Shown here one piece after another: positions 37,179-45,779 of a DNA stretch of 64,000 nucleotides. Within the stretch, counting starts at the first letter, position 1, and the number at the start of each line of letters is the position of its first letter. The position numbers and the translations under genes are program-made. Origin of the DNA: Arcobacter acticola (GTDB taxonomy: Bacteria > Campylobacterota > Campylobacteria > Campylobacterales > Arcobacteraceae); contig NZ_CP042652.1 in NCBI RefSeq assembly GCF_013177675.1, positions 434,001-498,000 on the forward strand, given 5' to 3'. The notes beneath the pieces were generated by a model. It was not told the origin of the DNA. It was given only the letters and a program-made list of their open reading frames with translations, and searched no databases.

Positions 37179-39284
37179 ATGAATAAAAAATACCAAATAC
37201 TAAAAGATACTTTCGGACACGATAAATTTAGAAGCTTCCAAGAAGAGGTTGTTGATAATATTATCAATAAACAAGATGTATTGACTATATTGCCAACGGG
37301 TGGTGGAAAATCACTTTGTTACCAACTTCCTACACTTTTAATGGATGGAGTTACTGTTGTAATTTCTCCTTTGATTGCTTTAATGCAAGATCAGATAAAA
37401 GCTTTAAATGACTTAGATATAAAAGCAAAAATGATAAGTTCATCTCAATCAAATGATGAGAATAACTTTACTATGCAAAAGCTTTTAAATGGTGATTTAA
37501 AGTTTATTTATGTAGCTCCTGAGAGATTTACTTCAAATGAATTTGTTGGTGTATTACAACGAATAAATATAAATTATTTTGTAATAGATGAAGCTCACTG
37601 TGTATCTGCTTGGGGTCATGAGTTTAGGGCTGAATATAGAAATCTTGATAAATTAAAAAGATTTTTTCCTAATACTGCTATTTGCGCTTTTACTGCAACT
37701 GCTACAAAAAAAGTTGAAGCTGATATTGCTTCAAATTTAAATTTACAAAATGCAAAACATTTTAGAGCAAAAACGATAAGAGATAATATCGATATAAAAG
37801 TTGAACCACGAATTGCAAATGGTAAAACTCAAATTTTAAACTTTTTAAAAACTCACAAAGGTTTATGTGGAATTATTTATACTTTTACAAGAAAAGAGGC
37901 TGAAAGTACAGCTCAATTTTTAAGTGAAAATGGTTATAGCTCAAAAGCATATCATGCGGGACTTAGTCCTAAAGTAAAAGATGAAGTTTATGATGCTTTT
38001 GTATATGAAAAAATTGATATAGTAGTTGCAACCATTGCTTTTGGTATGGGAATTGATAAATCAAATATTAGATTTGTAATACATACCTCATTACCAAAAA
38101 CACTTGAAAATTATTATCAAGAAATAGGGCGAGCTGGACGTGATGGTGAGATGTCTTATGTATATTTACTTTATTCAAAAAGCGATGAGGTAAAAAGAAA
38201 AATACAAATAGAGGAAGCAATAGATAACTCATATAAACAAACTGGCTTGGATAAACTTGAAGCTATGTATAGATATTGCGTTTCAAATAATTGCCGACAT
38301 AAAATAATTGCTAACTATTTTGAAGATGAGATTGATGATTGTAAAACCTTGTGTGATAATTGCACTAAAGGTGAAATAGAGCAAGTAGATGTAAGCGTAG
38401 ATGCTCAGAAGTTTTTATCTGCTGTTTATAGAAGTGAACAAAGATTTGGAACAAATCATATTATAGATATTTTAAGAGCTTCAAAAAATCAGAAAATTTT
38501 AGAGTTTGAACATGACAAATTAAAAGTATATGGTTTAGGTGTAGACAAAAGTAAAAACGAATGGATGGCAATAGCTGATAAACTAATAGATATTCAAGCT
38601 GTATTTTTAGGTGAATTTAGAGTTTTAAAACTAAATACTTTAGGAATGGAAATACTAAAAGGAAATGAAAAACTTTTCCTTGATAGTGATAAACTAGGAA
38701 TTGCCCAAAAAATTCAAGAAGAAGAAACTGAACTTAGTTTTGATGAGCAGTTATATGAAAGATTTAGAGTTTTAAGAAGAGAAATAGCATTAGAACATGA
38801 AGTTCCAGCTTATGTAATATTTGGAGATAAAAGCTTAAAAGAGTTTGCATCAAAACTTCCTACAACAAAAGATGAAATGTTAGATATAAATGGAGTGGGT
38901 CTTGTAAAATATGAAAAATATGGAGAAGTATTTTTAAATCTAGCAAAAGAGATAAAATCAGAATTTAGTGAAAAACTAGAAACAAGAGCACCTCTAAAAA
39001 AACTAACAAAAACATATTTAGAAACTTTTGATTTAATTGAAGAAGGAAAAACACTAGAGCAAATTGCACAAATAAGAGATTTGGGATTAACTTCGGTTTT
39101 ATCTCACCTTACTGTTTTAAATGAGCATGAAAAAGTTTCAAAAGAAAAAAAAGAAGATTTGTTAAAACCTCTTGAAATATCTAGTGAGATTAAATCTTGG
39201 ATAGAGCAGGGATTAAAACTTGATTCTTTAAAAGAGTTAAGACAAAAACTATATTTATATGAGTACTTATCAAAAGAAAATTAA
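37179..39284 (+). CDS. recQ: ATP-dependent DNA helicase RecQ
   Basis: 701-residue 3'-5' helicase. Walker A TGGGKS (40-45), DEAH motif VIDEAHCVSAWGHEFRAEY, motif IV-VI region FGMGIDKSNIRFVIH and GRAGRDG. The zinc-binding region uses cysteines in RYCVSNNCR, DDCKTLCDNC (about 363-407). Then a winged-helix RQC domain and an HRDC domain (about 520-590), plus a C-terminal DNA-binding extension (about 600-690). The start is ATG at 37179; no strong ribosome site is visible. A perfect hairpin follows the stop. Confidence 0.95.
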   Translation: MNKKYQILKDTFGHDKFRSFQEEVVDNIINKQDVLTILPTGGGKSLCYQLPTLLMDGVTVVISPLIALMQDQIKALNDLDIKAKMISSSQSNDENNFTMQKLLNGDLKFIYVAPERFTSNEFVGVLQRININYFVIDEAHCVSAWGHEFRAEYRNLDKLKRFFPNTAICAFTATATKKVEADIASNLNLQNAKHFRAKTIRDNIDIKVEPRIANGKTQILNFLKTHKGLCGIIYTFTRKEAESTAQFLSENGYSSKAYHAGLSPKVKDEVYDAFVYEKIDIVVATIAFGMGIDKSNIRFVIHTSLPKTLENYYQEIGRAGRDGEMSYVYLLYSKSDEVKRKIQIEEAIDNSYKQTGLDKLEAMYRYCVSNNCRHKIIANYFEDEIDDCKTLCDNCTKGEIEQVDVSVDAQKFLSAVYRSEQRFGTNHIIDILRASKNQKILEFEHDKLKVYGLGVDKSKNEWMAIADKLIDIQAVFLGEFRVLKLNTLGMEILKGNEKLFLDSDKLGIAQKIQEEETELSFDEQLYERFRVLRREIALEHEVPAYVIFGDKSLKEFASKLPTTKDEMLDINGVGLVKYEKYGEVFLNLAKEIKSEFSEKLETRAPLKKLTKTYLETFDLIEEGKTLEQIAQIRDLGLTSVLSHLTVLNEHEKVSKEKKEDLLKPLEISSEIKSWIEQGLKLDSLKELRQKLYLYEYLSKEN

Positions 39285-39318
39285 TACAATAGAAAAAATT
39301 CTATTGTATTTTTATTTT
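39283..39318 (+). terminator. Terminator after recQ
   Basis: Perfect 12-bp stem AATACAATAGAA / TTCTATTGTATT (39283-39294 / 39299-39310), AAAA loop, then TTTATTTT. It overlaps the recQ stop. Confidence 0.9.
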
Positions 39319-39334
39319 GATAAATTGTATTAGA

Positions 39335-39562
39335 TTATTTTAAATTATTCTTTGCATATTCTCTTACAATATCATTACTATCATTAGATAAAATTTTTAA
39401 AACATTCGCAGCAGTTTGCGGATCTTTTGCTAGAGTTGTTCTTACATTTAATGAAGCCTTTGTTGTTAAGTAATCTTCTGTAAGATTAGAGAATTTATTA
39501 TCTGCATTTGCTACACTAAATAATGCCATTGTTAATAGGCTTATTGTTAAAATTTTTTTCAT
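39335..39562 (-). CDS. Small secreted protein
   Basis: 75 residues: signal peptide 1-20 (ANA cleavage) then a mature protein of about 55 residues. The part KDPQTAANVLKILSNDSNDIVREYAKNNL looks like a HEAT-like helical repeat. No family recognised. ATG at 39562 preceded by AAAGGA. An FNR-like box lies 59 bases upstream, suggesting expression controlled by oxygen or redox state. Confidence 0.75.
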   Translation of the reverse strand: MKKILTISLLTMALFSVANADNKFSNLTEDYLTTKASLNVRTTLAKDPQTAANVLKILSNDSNDIVREYAKNNLK

Positions 39563-39620
39563 ATTTTGTCCTTTTGGTTAAATTATAAATGGAGTATAAT
39601 TAAATAGGATAAAAATTATC

Positions 39621-39634
39621 TTGATTTGAATCAA
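39621..39634. promoter_or_regulatory. FNR/CRP-type binding site
   Basis: TTGATTTGAATCAA, a perfect 14-bp palindrome matching the FNR consensus TTGAT-N4-ATCAA, 59 bases upstream of the small secreted protein start. Next to it is an inverted repeat AAATAGGATA / TATCCTATTT (39637-39646 / 39652-39661), and AAATAGGATA is also present directly at 39603-39612. Confidence 0.65.
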
Positions 39635-39776
39635 TAAAATAGGATAAATTCTATCCTATTTAAAAAAATACTATAAATTAGGCTTATTTATTATTGAAAA
39701 GTATTAATTAATGTTAATAATTGATAAATGAGATAAGATTAATTATACTTCCAATATAATTTATAAAAGAGGTAAT

Positions 39777-39983
39777 ATGAAAAAATTCTATGGATCTTTA
39801 ATTTTCTTTTTCTATTTTATTAAGTATCCAGTAGTTATATATATACTTGTGAATTACTATTATTTAGATGGAGAAAGTAGTTTGACACTAAATGTACTTG
39901 GAGTTATTTCACTAATACTTATTTTAAAAGATTTATTTTTCCCACATAAAAAATCTAAAAATTGCGCAGGAGTTAAGAAATAA
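39777..39983 (+). CDS. Small membrane protein
   Basis: 68 residues with two predicted transmembrane helices (about 7-30 and 38-53) and a short Lys-rich tail (HKKSKNCAGVKK). Starts at ATG 39777 after AGAGGT. No family recognised. Stands between the secreted protein and the HPP gene, both on the other strand, with a weak hairpin after it (39989-40002). Confidence 0.6.
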   Translation: MKKFYGSLIFFFYFIKYPVVIYILVNYYYLDGESSLTLNVLGVISLILILKDLFFPHKKSKNCAGVKK

Positions 39984-40020
39984 TATATAAGAGTAGGCTC
40001 TTTTTATTTGATATTATTTT

Positions 40021-40584
40021 CTAATCATCGGTAAACCATTTTTTATTATAGTCTTTTAATGATTCAGGATAATGTCTGTGTTTTGGAATATTATTTACTA
40101 TCACTGCAATCACAAGTAATATAAATGCTCCTGATGTAACAGGAACAAAAACATATAAAAAACCTAAGTCATGGATTTGAGGACTTCCAATTACAGCAAT
40201 AAGTGCAGTTGCACCTCCAGGAGGATGTAAGGTTAGTGTTAATTGCATTACTAAAATTGAAGTTGCAACAGAAAATGCAGAAGCTAATAATATATGCGAA
40301 TGAAATAATTTAAATGAAATAACACCAATGATAGCTGATAAGATATGTCCACCTATTAGATTTCTAGGTTGGGCAAGTGGAGAGTTAACTGCTCCATAAA
40401 CTAAAACAGCACTTGCACCAAAGGAACCTATTACTAGAGTTAAATCTCTATCATCTAAAAAATCACTATGGAAATAAGAGATTACTAATATTCCTAAAAA
40501 AGAACCTATCCATGACCAAATAATATTTGATTTTTCCATAGGTTCAGAGTTTACTTTTTTGAATTGTTTAAAAAATGTTTTCAT
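40021..40584 (-). CDS. HPP-family membrane protein
   Basis: 187 residues with four transmembrane helices (about 23-40, 50-66, 80-105, 135-160). The family-defining segment TLHPPGGATALIAVIG (about 115-130) and the upstream SPLAQPRNLIGGHILSAIIG (about 68-87) are present. HPP proteins are integral membrane proteins of limited characterisation, some linked to nitrite transport. A 14-base FNR-like site lies 57 bases upstream (40641-40654). Convergent with the small membrane protein. Confidence 0.85.
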   Translation of the reverse strand: MKTFFKQFKKVNSEPMEKSNIIWSWIGSFLGILVISYFHSDFLDDRDLTLVIGSFGASAVLVYGAVNSPLAQPRNLIGGHILSAIIGVISFKLFHSHILLASAFSVATSILVMQLTLTLHPPGGATALIAVIGSPQIHDLGFLYVFVPVTSGAFILLVIAVIVNNIPKHRHYPESLKDYNKKWFTDD

Positions 40585-40640
40585 GATTTAACTTTAATTT
40601 TAAATAAGCCTTATCTTAACAAAAAGATTAAAGTTAGTTC

Positions 40641-40654
40641 ATGATTTGAGTCAA
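40641..40654. promoter_or_regulatory. FNR-like site upstream of the HPP gene
   Basis: ATGATTTGAGTCAA, two mismatches from the perfect palindrome at 39621, at nearly the same distance (57 bases) from the start codon. Confidence 0.45.
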
Positions 40655-40682
40655 AGATTTTACTATAAGAAAAAAATTCTTC

Positions 40683-41795
40683 TTATAATATATTTAGTTG
40701 ATGAGCTAAATCAGCTGCTATTCTTTCGTAGTTTCTTACATCAAGAAGTCTTTTTTGTCCATTAACTCCAACTTGTGCTATATCATCTTTTGAAAGAGAG
40801 ATAATATATTCTAGTTTTTCTTTTATAGCATCTTTTGAAAAATCACTAAACCAAGCACTACTATTATCTTCAAAAATAGAAGTATTATTTTCATTTTTAC
40901 TCATAATACATGGAACTGCACTTGAATAGTAATCTAATACTTTAATAGGTGTTGAGCTATTAAATAATGCAATATCAGGAAGAATTGATAATCCAACATC
41001 ACAAAGAGCTATTAGTTTTAATAAATCCTCTCTATTTTTAGCATCACAAATCTCTATATTAGTTCTTAAGTTTGGATATAAAGATAACATATCATCTAAA
41101 TATTCAGGATCTTTTGTTGAAATCATAAGTTTGTATTTGTCATTATCAATTGTACTAAAAGCTTCTAAAACAGTTTCAAATTCTCTTAATTTATCTAAAG
41201 TTCCTGCATAAAAGAATCTTTTTTCTTTTCCTTCATGTTGTATATTATCATGTAAAATATCAGGATCAATTGCAGATGGAATTACAAAAGTTCGTACTTT
41301 TACATCTTTGAAATAATCATTTTTCATTTGAAATGAAGTTGGAAGAAAAATATCACATTCATTAATCAAAGATACTTCACTATATGTTTGTATTTTATTG
41401 TTTATAACATCAAAAAGAGTTTTTTTGTGATTTGCTTCATCAGTTTGCAGTTTGGCAATTCTTTTTGGGAAAGATAGTCTAAATCCAACTTTATAATTGT
41501 ATTTATTTTTCTTCTTAAGAATATCTTTTAATAGTGTTGTATTATTCCTTACAACAACAAAAGCATAATCACTAACATTTATGCCTTTATTTGTAAGTTC
41601 TTCTAAAAGGTTTGCACTTGATCTTTCAGGAATTATGATTCTTCCATCATCTTTTAATTCAATTTCATTTTTGAATTTAGAGAAAAATATAGTATTGATT
41701 TCAAAATGTCTATTTAAATATTTTTGGAATAAAGGGCCTATAAAACTATGATCTGTATATTCATCTTGGTCTGTTACATATAAAAACTTGCTCAT
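40683..41795 (-). CDS. Glycosyltransferase, GT-B type (family 1-like)
   Basis: 370 residues, cytoplasmic. C-terminal half carries the donor-binding pattern: FFYAGTLDKLREFETVLEAF (about 190-209), LLKLIALCDVGLSILPD (about 254-270) and STPIKVLDYYSSAVPCIMS (about 279-297). The N-terminal half (1-170) is less conserved. It would transfer a sugar to a surface glycan or lipid; acceptor and sugar cannot be told. Not in a larger surface-polysaccharide cluster here. A gap of 78 bases separates it from the metallopeptidase on the same strand. Confidence 0.78.
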   Translation of the reverse strand: MSKFLYVTDQDEYTDHSFIGPLFQKYLNRHFEINTIFFSKFKNEIELKDDGRIIIPERSSANLLEELTNKGINVSDYAFVVVRNNTTLLKDILKKKNKYNYKVGFRLSFPKRIAKLQTDEANHKKTLFDVINNKIQTYSEVSLINECDIFLPTSFQMKNDYFKDVKVRTFVIPSAIDPDILHDNIQHEGKEKRFFYAGTLDKLREFETVLEAFSTIDNDKYKLMISTKDPEYLDDMLSLYPNLRTNIEICDAKNREDLLKLIALCDVGLSILPDIALFNSSTPIKVLDYYSSAVPCIMSKNENNTSIFEDNSSAWFSDFSKDAIKEKLEYIISLSKDDIAQVGVNGQKRLLDVRNYERIAADLAHQLNIL

Positions 41796-41873
41796 TGTAT
41801 GCTCCTAATATTTGTTAAAATATTTTAGCAATGAAAAGTCGCAATAAAAAAGCATTGTGGTTATTTTTTATAC

Positions 41874-42365
41874 TTAATAAAGTTTTCCCTTTAAATCAAT
41901 ATGCATCATATAAACTCTTAAATCAAATTCTATTTGATGATAAGTAGGCATAATAAAAGTACATAGGTTATAAAAAGCCTTATCATGTTCTTTTTCTTTA
42001 AAGTGTGCTAGTTCATGAACTACTATCATTTGTAAAAACTCTTCAGGCATATTTTTAAATACAGAGGCAACTCTTATTTCATTTTTTGATTTTAATTTCC
42101 CACCTTGAACTCTTGAGACAATTGAGTGCATACCTAATGCGTTATTTATTACATTTATTTTTCCATCATACATAACTTTTGAAACTTGATGTTTTTTAAA
42201 ATATTCATTTTTATAATCCATTACATAAGAGTATAAAGCCTTATCATTTGTGTATGAATGAGCATTTGGATATTTATTTTTTATATATGAGGATAATTTA
42301 TCATTGTTAATTAAAACTTGAATTTTATCTTGTAAATCTTTTGGGTAATGGCTTAAATATTTCAT
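41874..42365 (-). CDS. YgjP/WLM-like metal-dependent hydrolase
   Basis: 163 residues. The zinc site HELAH (117-121) is followed by a third ligand His127 in FKEKEHDKAFY, the arrangement of the YgjP/DUF45 and WLM families. N-terminal region 1-90 is typical of the family (IRVASVFKNMP before the metal site). Function of the family is poorly defined; proposed roles include metallopeptidase or nucleotide hydrolase. It is transcribed away from the PhnA-like gene over 59 bases. Confidence 0.8.
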   Translation of the reverse strand: MKYLSHYPKDLQDKIQVLINNDKLSSYIKNKYPNAHSYTNDKALYSYVMDYKNEYFKKHQVSKVMYDGKINVINNALGMHSIVSRVQGGKLKSKNEIRVASVFKNMPEEFLQMIVVHELAHFKEKEHDKAFYNLCTFIMPTYHQIEFDLRVYMMHIDLKGKLY

Positions 42366-42387
42366 AAAGAATTATAACCTATTGTGA

Positions 42388-42393
42388 TATAAT
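42388..42393 (+). promoter_or_regulatory. Promoter -10 box for the PhnA-like gene
   Basis: TATAAT, 31 bases before the chosen start codon. The overlapping ATG at 42392 lies inside this box, which argues against it as a start. Confidence 0.6.
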
Positions 42394-42424
42394 GCGCCCT
42401 TATTTTAACAAAAGAGGTTATATT

Positions 42425-42979
42425 ATGAGTATTGAGCAAGAATTAATGCAAAGAAGTGAATCTTCATGTGAGCTTTGTAAATCAACAAACGATTTAAGTG
42501 TATATGAAGTTTCACCAAGCGATGGAAGTGCTGAACAATCAATATTATTATGTTCAACTTGTAAAGAACAATTTGAAGACGAATCAAAAATAGATGCAAA
42601 TCACTGGTTTTGTCTAAATGATTCTATGTGGAGTACAGTTCCTGCTGTTCAAGTAGCTTCATATAGAATGCTTAAAAAAATTGGAAATCAAGATGCTCTT
42701 GATATGATGTATATGGAAGATGATGTAAAAGCATGGGCTGATGCTGGAATCTCTACAATTGATAGTTCAATTATTCACAAAGATTCAAATGGCGTTACTT
42801 TAAATGCAGGTGACACAGTAACTATTATCAAAGACTTAGAAGTAAAAGGTGCTGGATTTACTGCAAAAAGAGGAACAGCTGTAAGAAATATTTCACTTAC
42901 AGAAAACCCTGAGCAAATCGAAGGAAGAGTAAATGGAGTTAAAATCGTTCTTTTAACTTGTTTTCTTAAAAAATCTTAA
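42425..42979 (+). CDS. PhnA/YjdM-family zinc-ribbon protein
   Basis: 184 residues. Zinc-ribbon ligands are Cys15 and Cys18 (CELC) and Cys43 and Cys46 (CSTC). The C-terminal PhnA domain reads GVTLNAGDTVTIIKDLEVKG, FTAKRGTAVRNI and INGVKIVL-like VNGVKIVLLTCFLKK. Despite the old phosphonate label, YjdM proteins have no proven phosphonatase role. The ATG at 42425 has AAAGAGG eight bases upstream. Monocistronic, ends in a shared hairpin. Confidence 0.88.
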   Translation: MSIEQELMQRSESSCELCKSTNDLSVYEVSPSDGSAEQSILLCSTCKEQFEDESKIDANHWFCLNDSMWSTVPAVQVASYRMLKKIGNQDALDMMYMEDDVKAWADAGISTIDSSIIHKDSNGVTLNAGDTVTIIKDLEVKGAGFTAKRGTAVRNISLTENPEQIEGRVNGVKIVLLTCFLKKS

Positions 42980-42986
42980 TATTCTA

Positions 42987-43020
42987 ATAAAAGAAGAGAT
43001 TTAAATCTCTTCTTTTATTT
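42987..43020. terminator. Bidirectional terminator between phnA-like and dynamin-like genes
   Basis: 34-base perfect palindrome with arms AATAAAAGAAGAGATTT (42987-43003) and AAATCTCTTCTTTTATT (43004-43020). It contains the stop codon of the dynamin-like gene. Confidence 0.85.
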
Positions 43021-43932
43021 TCTCTAAATCTTTAATTTTTTCTAAATATTGTTCTTTTTTAGATTTTACGAAACTTATTCTATCTTCATTTATTTCTAAA
43101 TATTGCTCTTTTGAATATTTTACAATTTTAAATAGATAATTTCTTTTTGATGTTAAGAAATCTTCGATTTTTTCAAATCCAAAATTTGCCTTTAATTTTG
43201 CAACGATTTCATCTTCTCTTGGATGAGAAACAGAAAATTTAGAAGGCTCTTTTTTATATAACTCTTCTGATTCAAAAATTTGTTGTTCAAAATGTGCAAT
43301 AGTAGCTTGTGTAGTTTGAATATAAGAGTATGATAATGCTCCATTAAAATAAGCAAACTTTTTTCTAAGAGCTGAGATATTTTCTAAAATAGCCTCTTGG
43401 TAAGTGTTTAAAACATTTTCATAAACTTTTGCTGCAAAGTGTCTTGTATTTGAAAATTCTAAGTCTGATGCTATTTCTCTATGTTTTCTAACTAGTTCAT
43501 AAGGTTCTTGCCATTTATTAATTTCATTTTTAATAAGTTTAAATACATCTCTAAATGATTCATCTGTATCAAGCTCAATATTTTTTAGAAGTTTAATAGA
43601 TCTTTTAAACATTTTATCTACAGTTTGATCATCATAAAAAAGACTTTTATAAATAGAATCAGAATCAATCCAGAAAGTTTCGTATTCAAACTTTTCTATT
43701 TTACCACCTAAAAAGCTTTTAGATTCTTCAAATCTATTAGATGTTTTTTTCTTGATATTTTTATATGTTTCATGGGCAATTTTTTCCATAATTGTTTCAA
43801 GTGAATTATAGATATTAAATAGCTCTTTTGAGTATTTTTTATAAATATTTTCAAAATGCTCAATAACTTTATTTTCGCAATCTTTTAAAACATCAACTAA
43901 AACATCATAAATTTTTGTAATAGTTTCATACT
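43001..43932 (-). pseudogene. C-terminal fragment of the interrupted second dynamin-like GTPase
   Basis: Reads in one frame from the IS boundary to the stop at 43001. Residues from the boundary include the duplicated stretch ETITKIYDVLVDVLKDCENK, then YKKYSKELFNIYNSLETI and the open frame MEKIAHETYKNIKK to KIKEEI. It is helical and charged, as expected for the stalk and bundle region of a dynamin-like protein (DLP2 type). Its natural start is lost; translation could begin at the ATG at 43789 but no ribosome site is seen there. Joined in frame with the N-terminal half, the protein would be about 674 residues. Confidence 0.9.
43844..43932. repeat. Left copy of the target-site duplication
   Basis: 89 bases (90 counting a shared C) identical to 45691-45779, the direct duplicate made when the IS inserted. 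Both copies belong to the dynamin-like gene. Confidence 0.93.
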
Positions 43933-43946
43933 CCTGACTTTCTCAT
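43933..43946. repeat. Left terminal inverted repeat of the IS
   Basis: CCTGACTTTCTCAT, exact reverse complement of 45677-45690. The boundary with the duplication is ambiguous by one C. Confidence 0.9.
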
Positions 43947-44059
43947 TTTTATCAAAAATCAATTTTTCTAAAAGTGATATCCCTTATTAAAGGGCTTTAT
44001 AGACTATAAAATTCATAAAAGTGTGTGTCCTATAGTCTAAAACCTGCTACAATTTTAGT

Positions 44060-45661
44060 ATGAGTTTACATATTAGACAGAAGAAAAATAGTAGTGGAAC
44101 AATCAGTATTCAGATTATCGATAGAGTTCATAGGAAATATAAGGTTATAGAAACTATTGCTTGTGTAAAAAATGATTTAGATTTACAAATTTATTTAGAT
44201 GTTGCAAATAAACGTTTAGAAGAACTGCGTCAACAAATGTATCCTACTTTATTTGATGAAAATAAAAATGAAGAGTTAATATTCATAGAACTTGGAAATA
44301 ATGATTTAATACCAATAGGTGATGAATTAATCTATGGAAAATTATTTGAACGATTGGGATGTTCTAGTGTAGATTTGGATTGTAAAAGACTTCAGATGTT
44401 TAAAAATCTTGTTGTATCAAGATTACTGTATCCTGGTAGTAAATTATATTTGATTGATTATCTTGAATATTTTAAAAAAGAGAGTGTAGATAAAAATGCT
44501 ATCTATAGATTTTTAGATACACTTTATGAAGAGAATTTAAAACTACAAATTGAAAAATGTGTATTTGATCATACTTATGCAAAAATGAACCAAACTATTG
44601 CATTTACATTTTATGATGTTACAACCCTGTACTTTGAATCTGAGAGTGAAGACGATCTTAGACGTATTGGATTTAGTAAAGAGGGTAAATTAGCACGTCC
44701 TCAGATACAACTGGGATTGTTTACAACACTACAAGGATATCCATTAAGCTTTGAGGTTTATGAGGGTAATAAATATGAGGGACATACTTTAGTTGATGTA
44801 CTTAAAAAGTTTCAAAATAAATTTCAATTAAAAAATAAACCTGTAGTTGTAGCTGATAGAGGAATGCTAAACAATAATAATCTAGTATATCTTGAAAATA
44901 ATGGATATAAATATATCCTTGCAGCCAAAATAAAAAATATATCAAATGATTTAAAAGAGCAAATATCAAACTTGATATTTTTAAATGATGGAGTAACTCA
45001 TACACTTAAATTTAATAAAGATATACCATATACTGATGAGAATGACAATAAACAATCCATAAATATCAATCAAAGGTTAGTTCTTTCATATTCAACGGCA
45101 AGAGCTAAGAAAGATAAACATAATAGAGATAAAGCACTTGAAAGATTAAAGAAAAAAATTGAATTCTCAAAATCTATCACAAAAAAAGATTTAAAACTAT
45201 CATACTATGCTAAATATCTTAACATCGATGATCATAAATGTGATATCACTTTTAATATCAATAATCAAAAAGTTGATAATGATTCAAAATTAGATGGTAT
45301 AAAAGGTTTTATTACAAATGATTTTACACTAACACCAAGTGAAATTATAGAACACTATAATAATCAATATGCAGTAGAACAAGCATTTAGAATATCAAAA
45401 ACTGATCTTAAAATCAGACCCATATACCATAGGCTAGAAACCAGAATAAAGGCTCATATTCTTATTTCATTTGTATCATACTCAATTTATAAAGAGTTTG
45501 ATTCAAAACTTAAAGAAAATAATATTAAATTTAAATTCTCACAAAAACTTTTAAGAGATATAATTAAACATATGTTTGCACTTAGAACAAATGGAAAATT
45601 AGTCTACTTGAAATTTGATGAAATTCAACAACAAGTTTATAATGCAATTAAAAATAGTTAA
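44060..45661 (+). CDS. IS4-superfamily (IS1634-type) DDE transposase
   Basis: 533 residues, apparently complete. Catalytic Asp in FYDVTTLYFES (about 191-200), second Asp in VVADRGMLNNNNLVYLE (about 262-277), and the C-terminal YNNQYAVEQAFRISKTDLKIRP with Glu in the YREK-like position (Glu445 region). The N-terminus (IRQKKNSSGTISIQIIDR) is typical of the group. ATG at 44060. Transcription runs on the plus strand, opposite to the gene it interrupts. Activity is likely since no stop or frameshift is seen. Confidence 0.93.
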   Translation: MSLHIRQKKNSSGTISIQIIDRVHRKYKVIETIACVKNDLDLQIYLDVANKRLEELRQQMYPTLFDENKNEELIFIELGNNDLIPIGDELIYGKLFERLGCSSVDLDCKRLQMFKNLVVSRLLYPGSKLYLIDYLEYFKKESVDKNAIYRFLDTLYEENLKLQIEKCVFDHTYAKMNQTIAFTFYDVTTLYFESESEDDLRRIGFSKEGKLARPQIQLGLFTTLQGYPLSFEVYEGNKYEGHTLVDVLKKFQNKFQLKNKPVVVADRGMLNNNNLVYLENNGYKYILAAKIKNISNDLKEQISNLIFLNDGVTHTLKFNKDIPYTDENDNKQSININQRLVLSYSTARAKKDKHNRDKALERLKKKIEFSKSITKKDLKLSYYAKYLNIDDHKCDITFNINNQKVDNDSKLDGIKGFITNDFTLTPSEIIEHYNNQYAVEQAFRISKTDLKIRPIYHRLETRIKAHILISFVSYSIYKEFDSKLKENNIKFKFSQKLLRDIIKHMFALRTNGKLVYLKFDEIQQQVYNAIKNS

Positions 45662-45676
45662 AAAGTGTGTGTCCAT

Positions 45677-45690
45677 ATGAGAAAGTCAGG
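45677..45690. repeat. Right terminal inverted repeat of the IS
   Basis: ATGAGAAAGTCAGG, exact reverse complement of 43933-43946. Confidence 0.9.
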
Positions 45691-45779
45691 AATATTTTCA
45701 AAATGCTCAATAACTTTATTTTCGCAATCTTTTAAAACATCAACTAAAACATCATAAATTTTTGTAATAGTTTCATACT
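45691..45779. repeat. Right copy of the target-site duplication
   Basis: Identical to 43844-43932 along its length; with the next C the match is 90 bases. Confidence 0.93.

Larger units (their letters stand above)
43933..45690 (+). mobile_element. IS1634-type insertion sequence, about 1758 bp
   Basis: Ends are terminal inverted repeats CCTGACTTTCTCAT (43933-43946) and ATGAGAAAGTCAGG (45677-45690). It carries one transposase gene, apparently intact, of the IS4-superfamily DDE type. Long target duplications are typical of IS1634-type elements and this one is about 90 bp. The 5' leader (43947-44059) holds a hairpin TAGACTATA / TATAGTCTA (44002-44010 / 44031-44039) and the sequence AAAAGTGTGTGTCC (44017-44030), which recurs at 45661-45674 just before the right end. 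It inserted into the second dynamin-like gene. Confidence 0.93.

Noticed and set aside
42392-42424. Longer N-terminus for the PhnA-like protein
   Set aside because: The ATG at 42392 lies in the promoter -10 box, so it would not be in the message; ATG 42425 has a good ribosome site.
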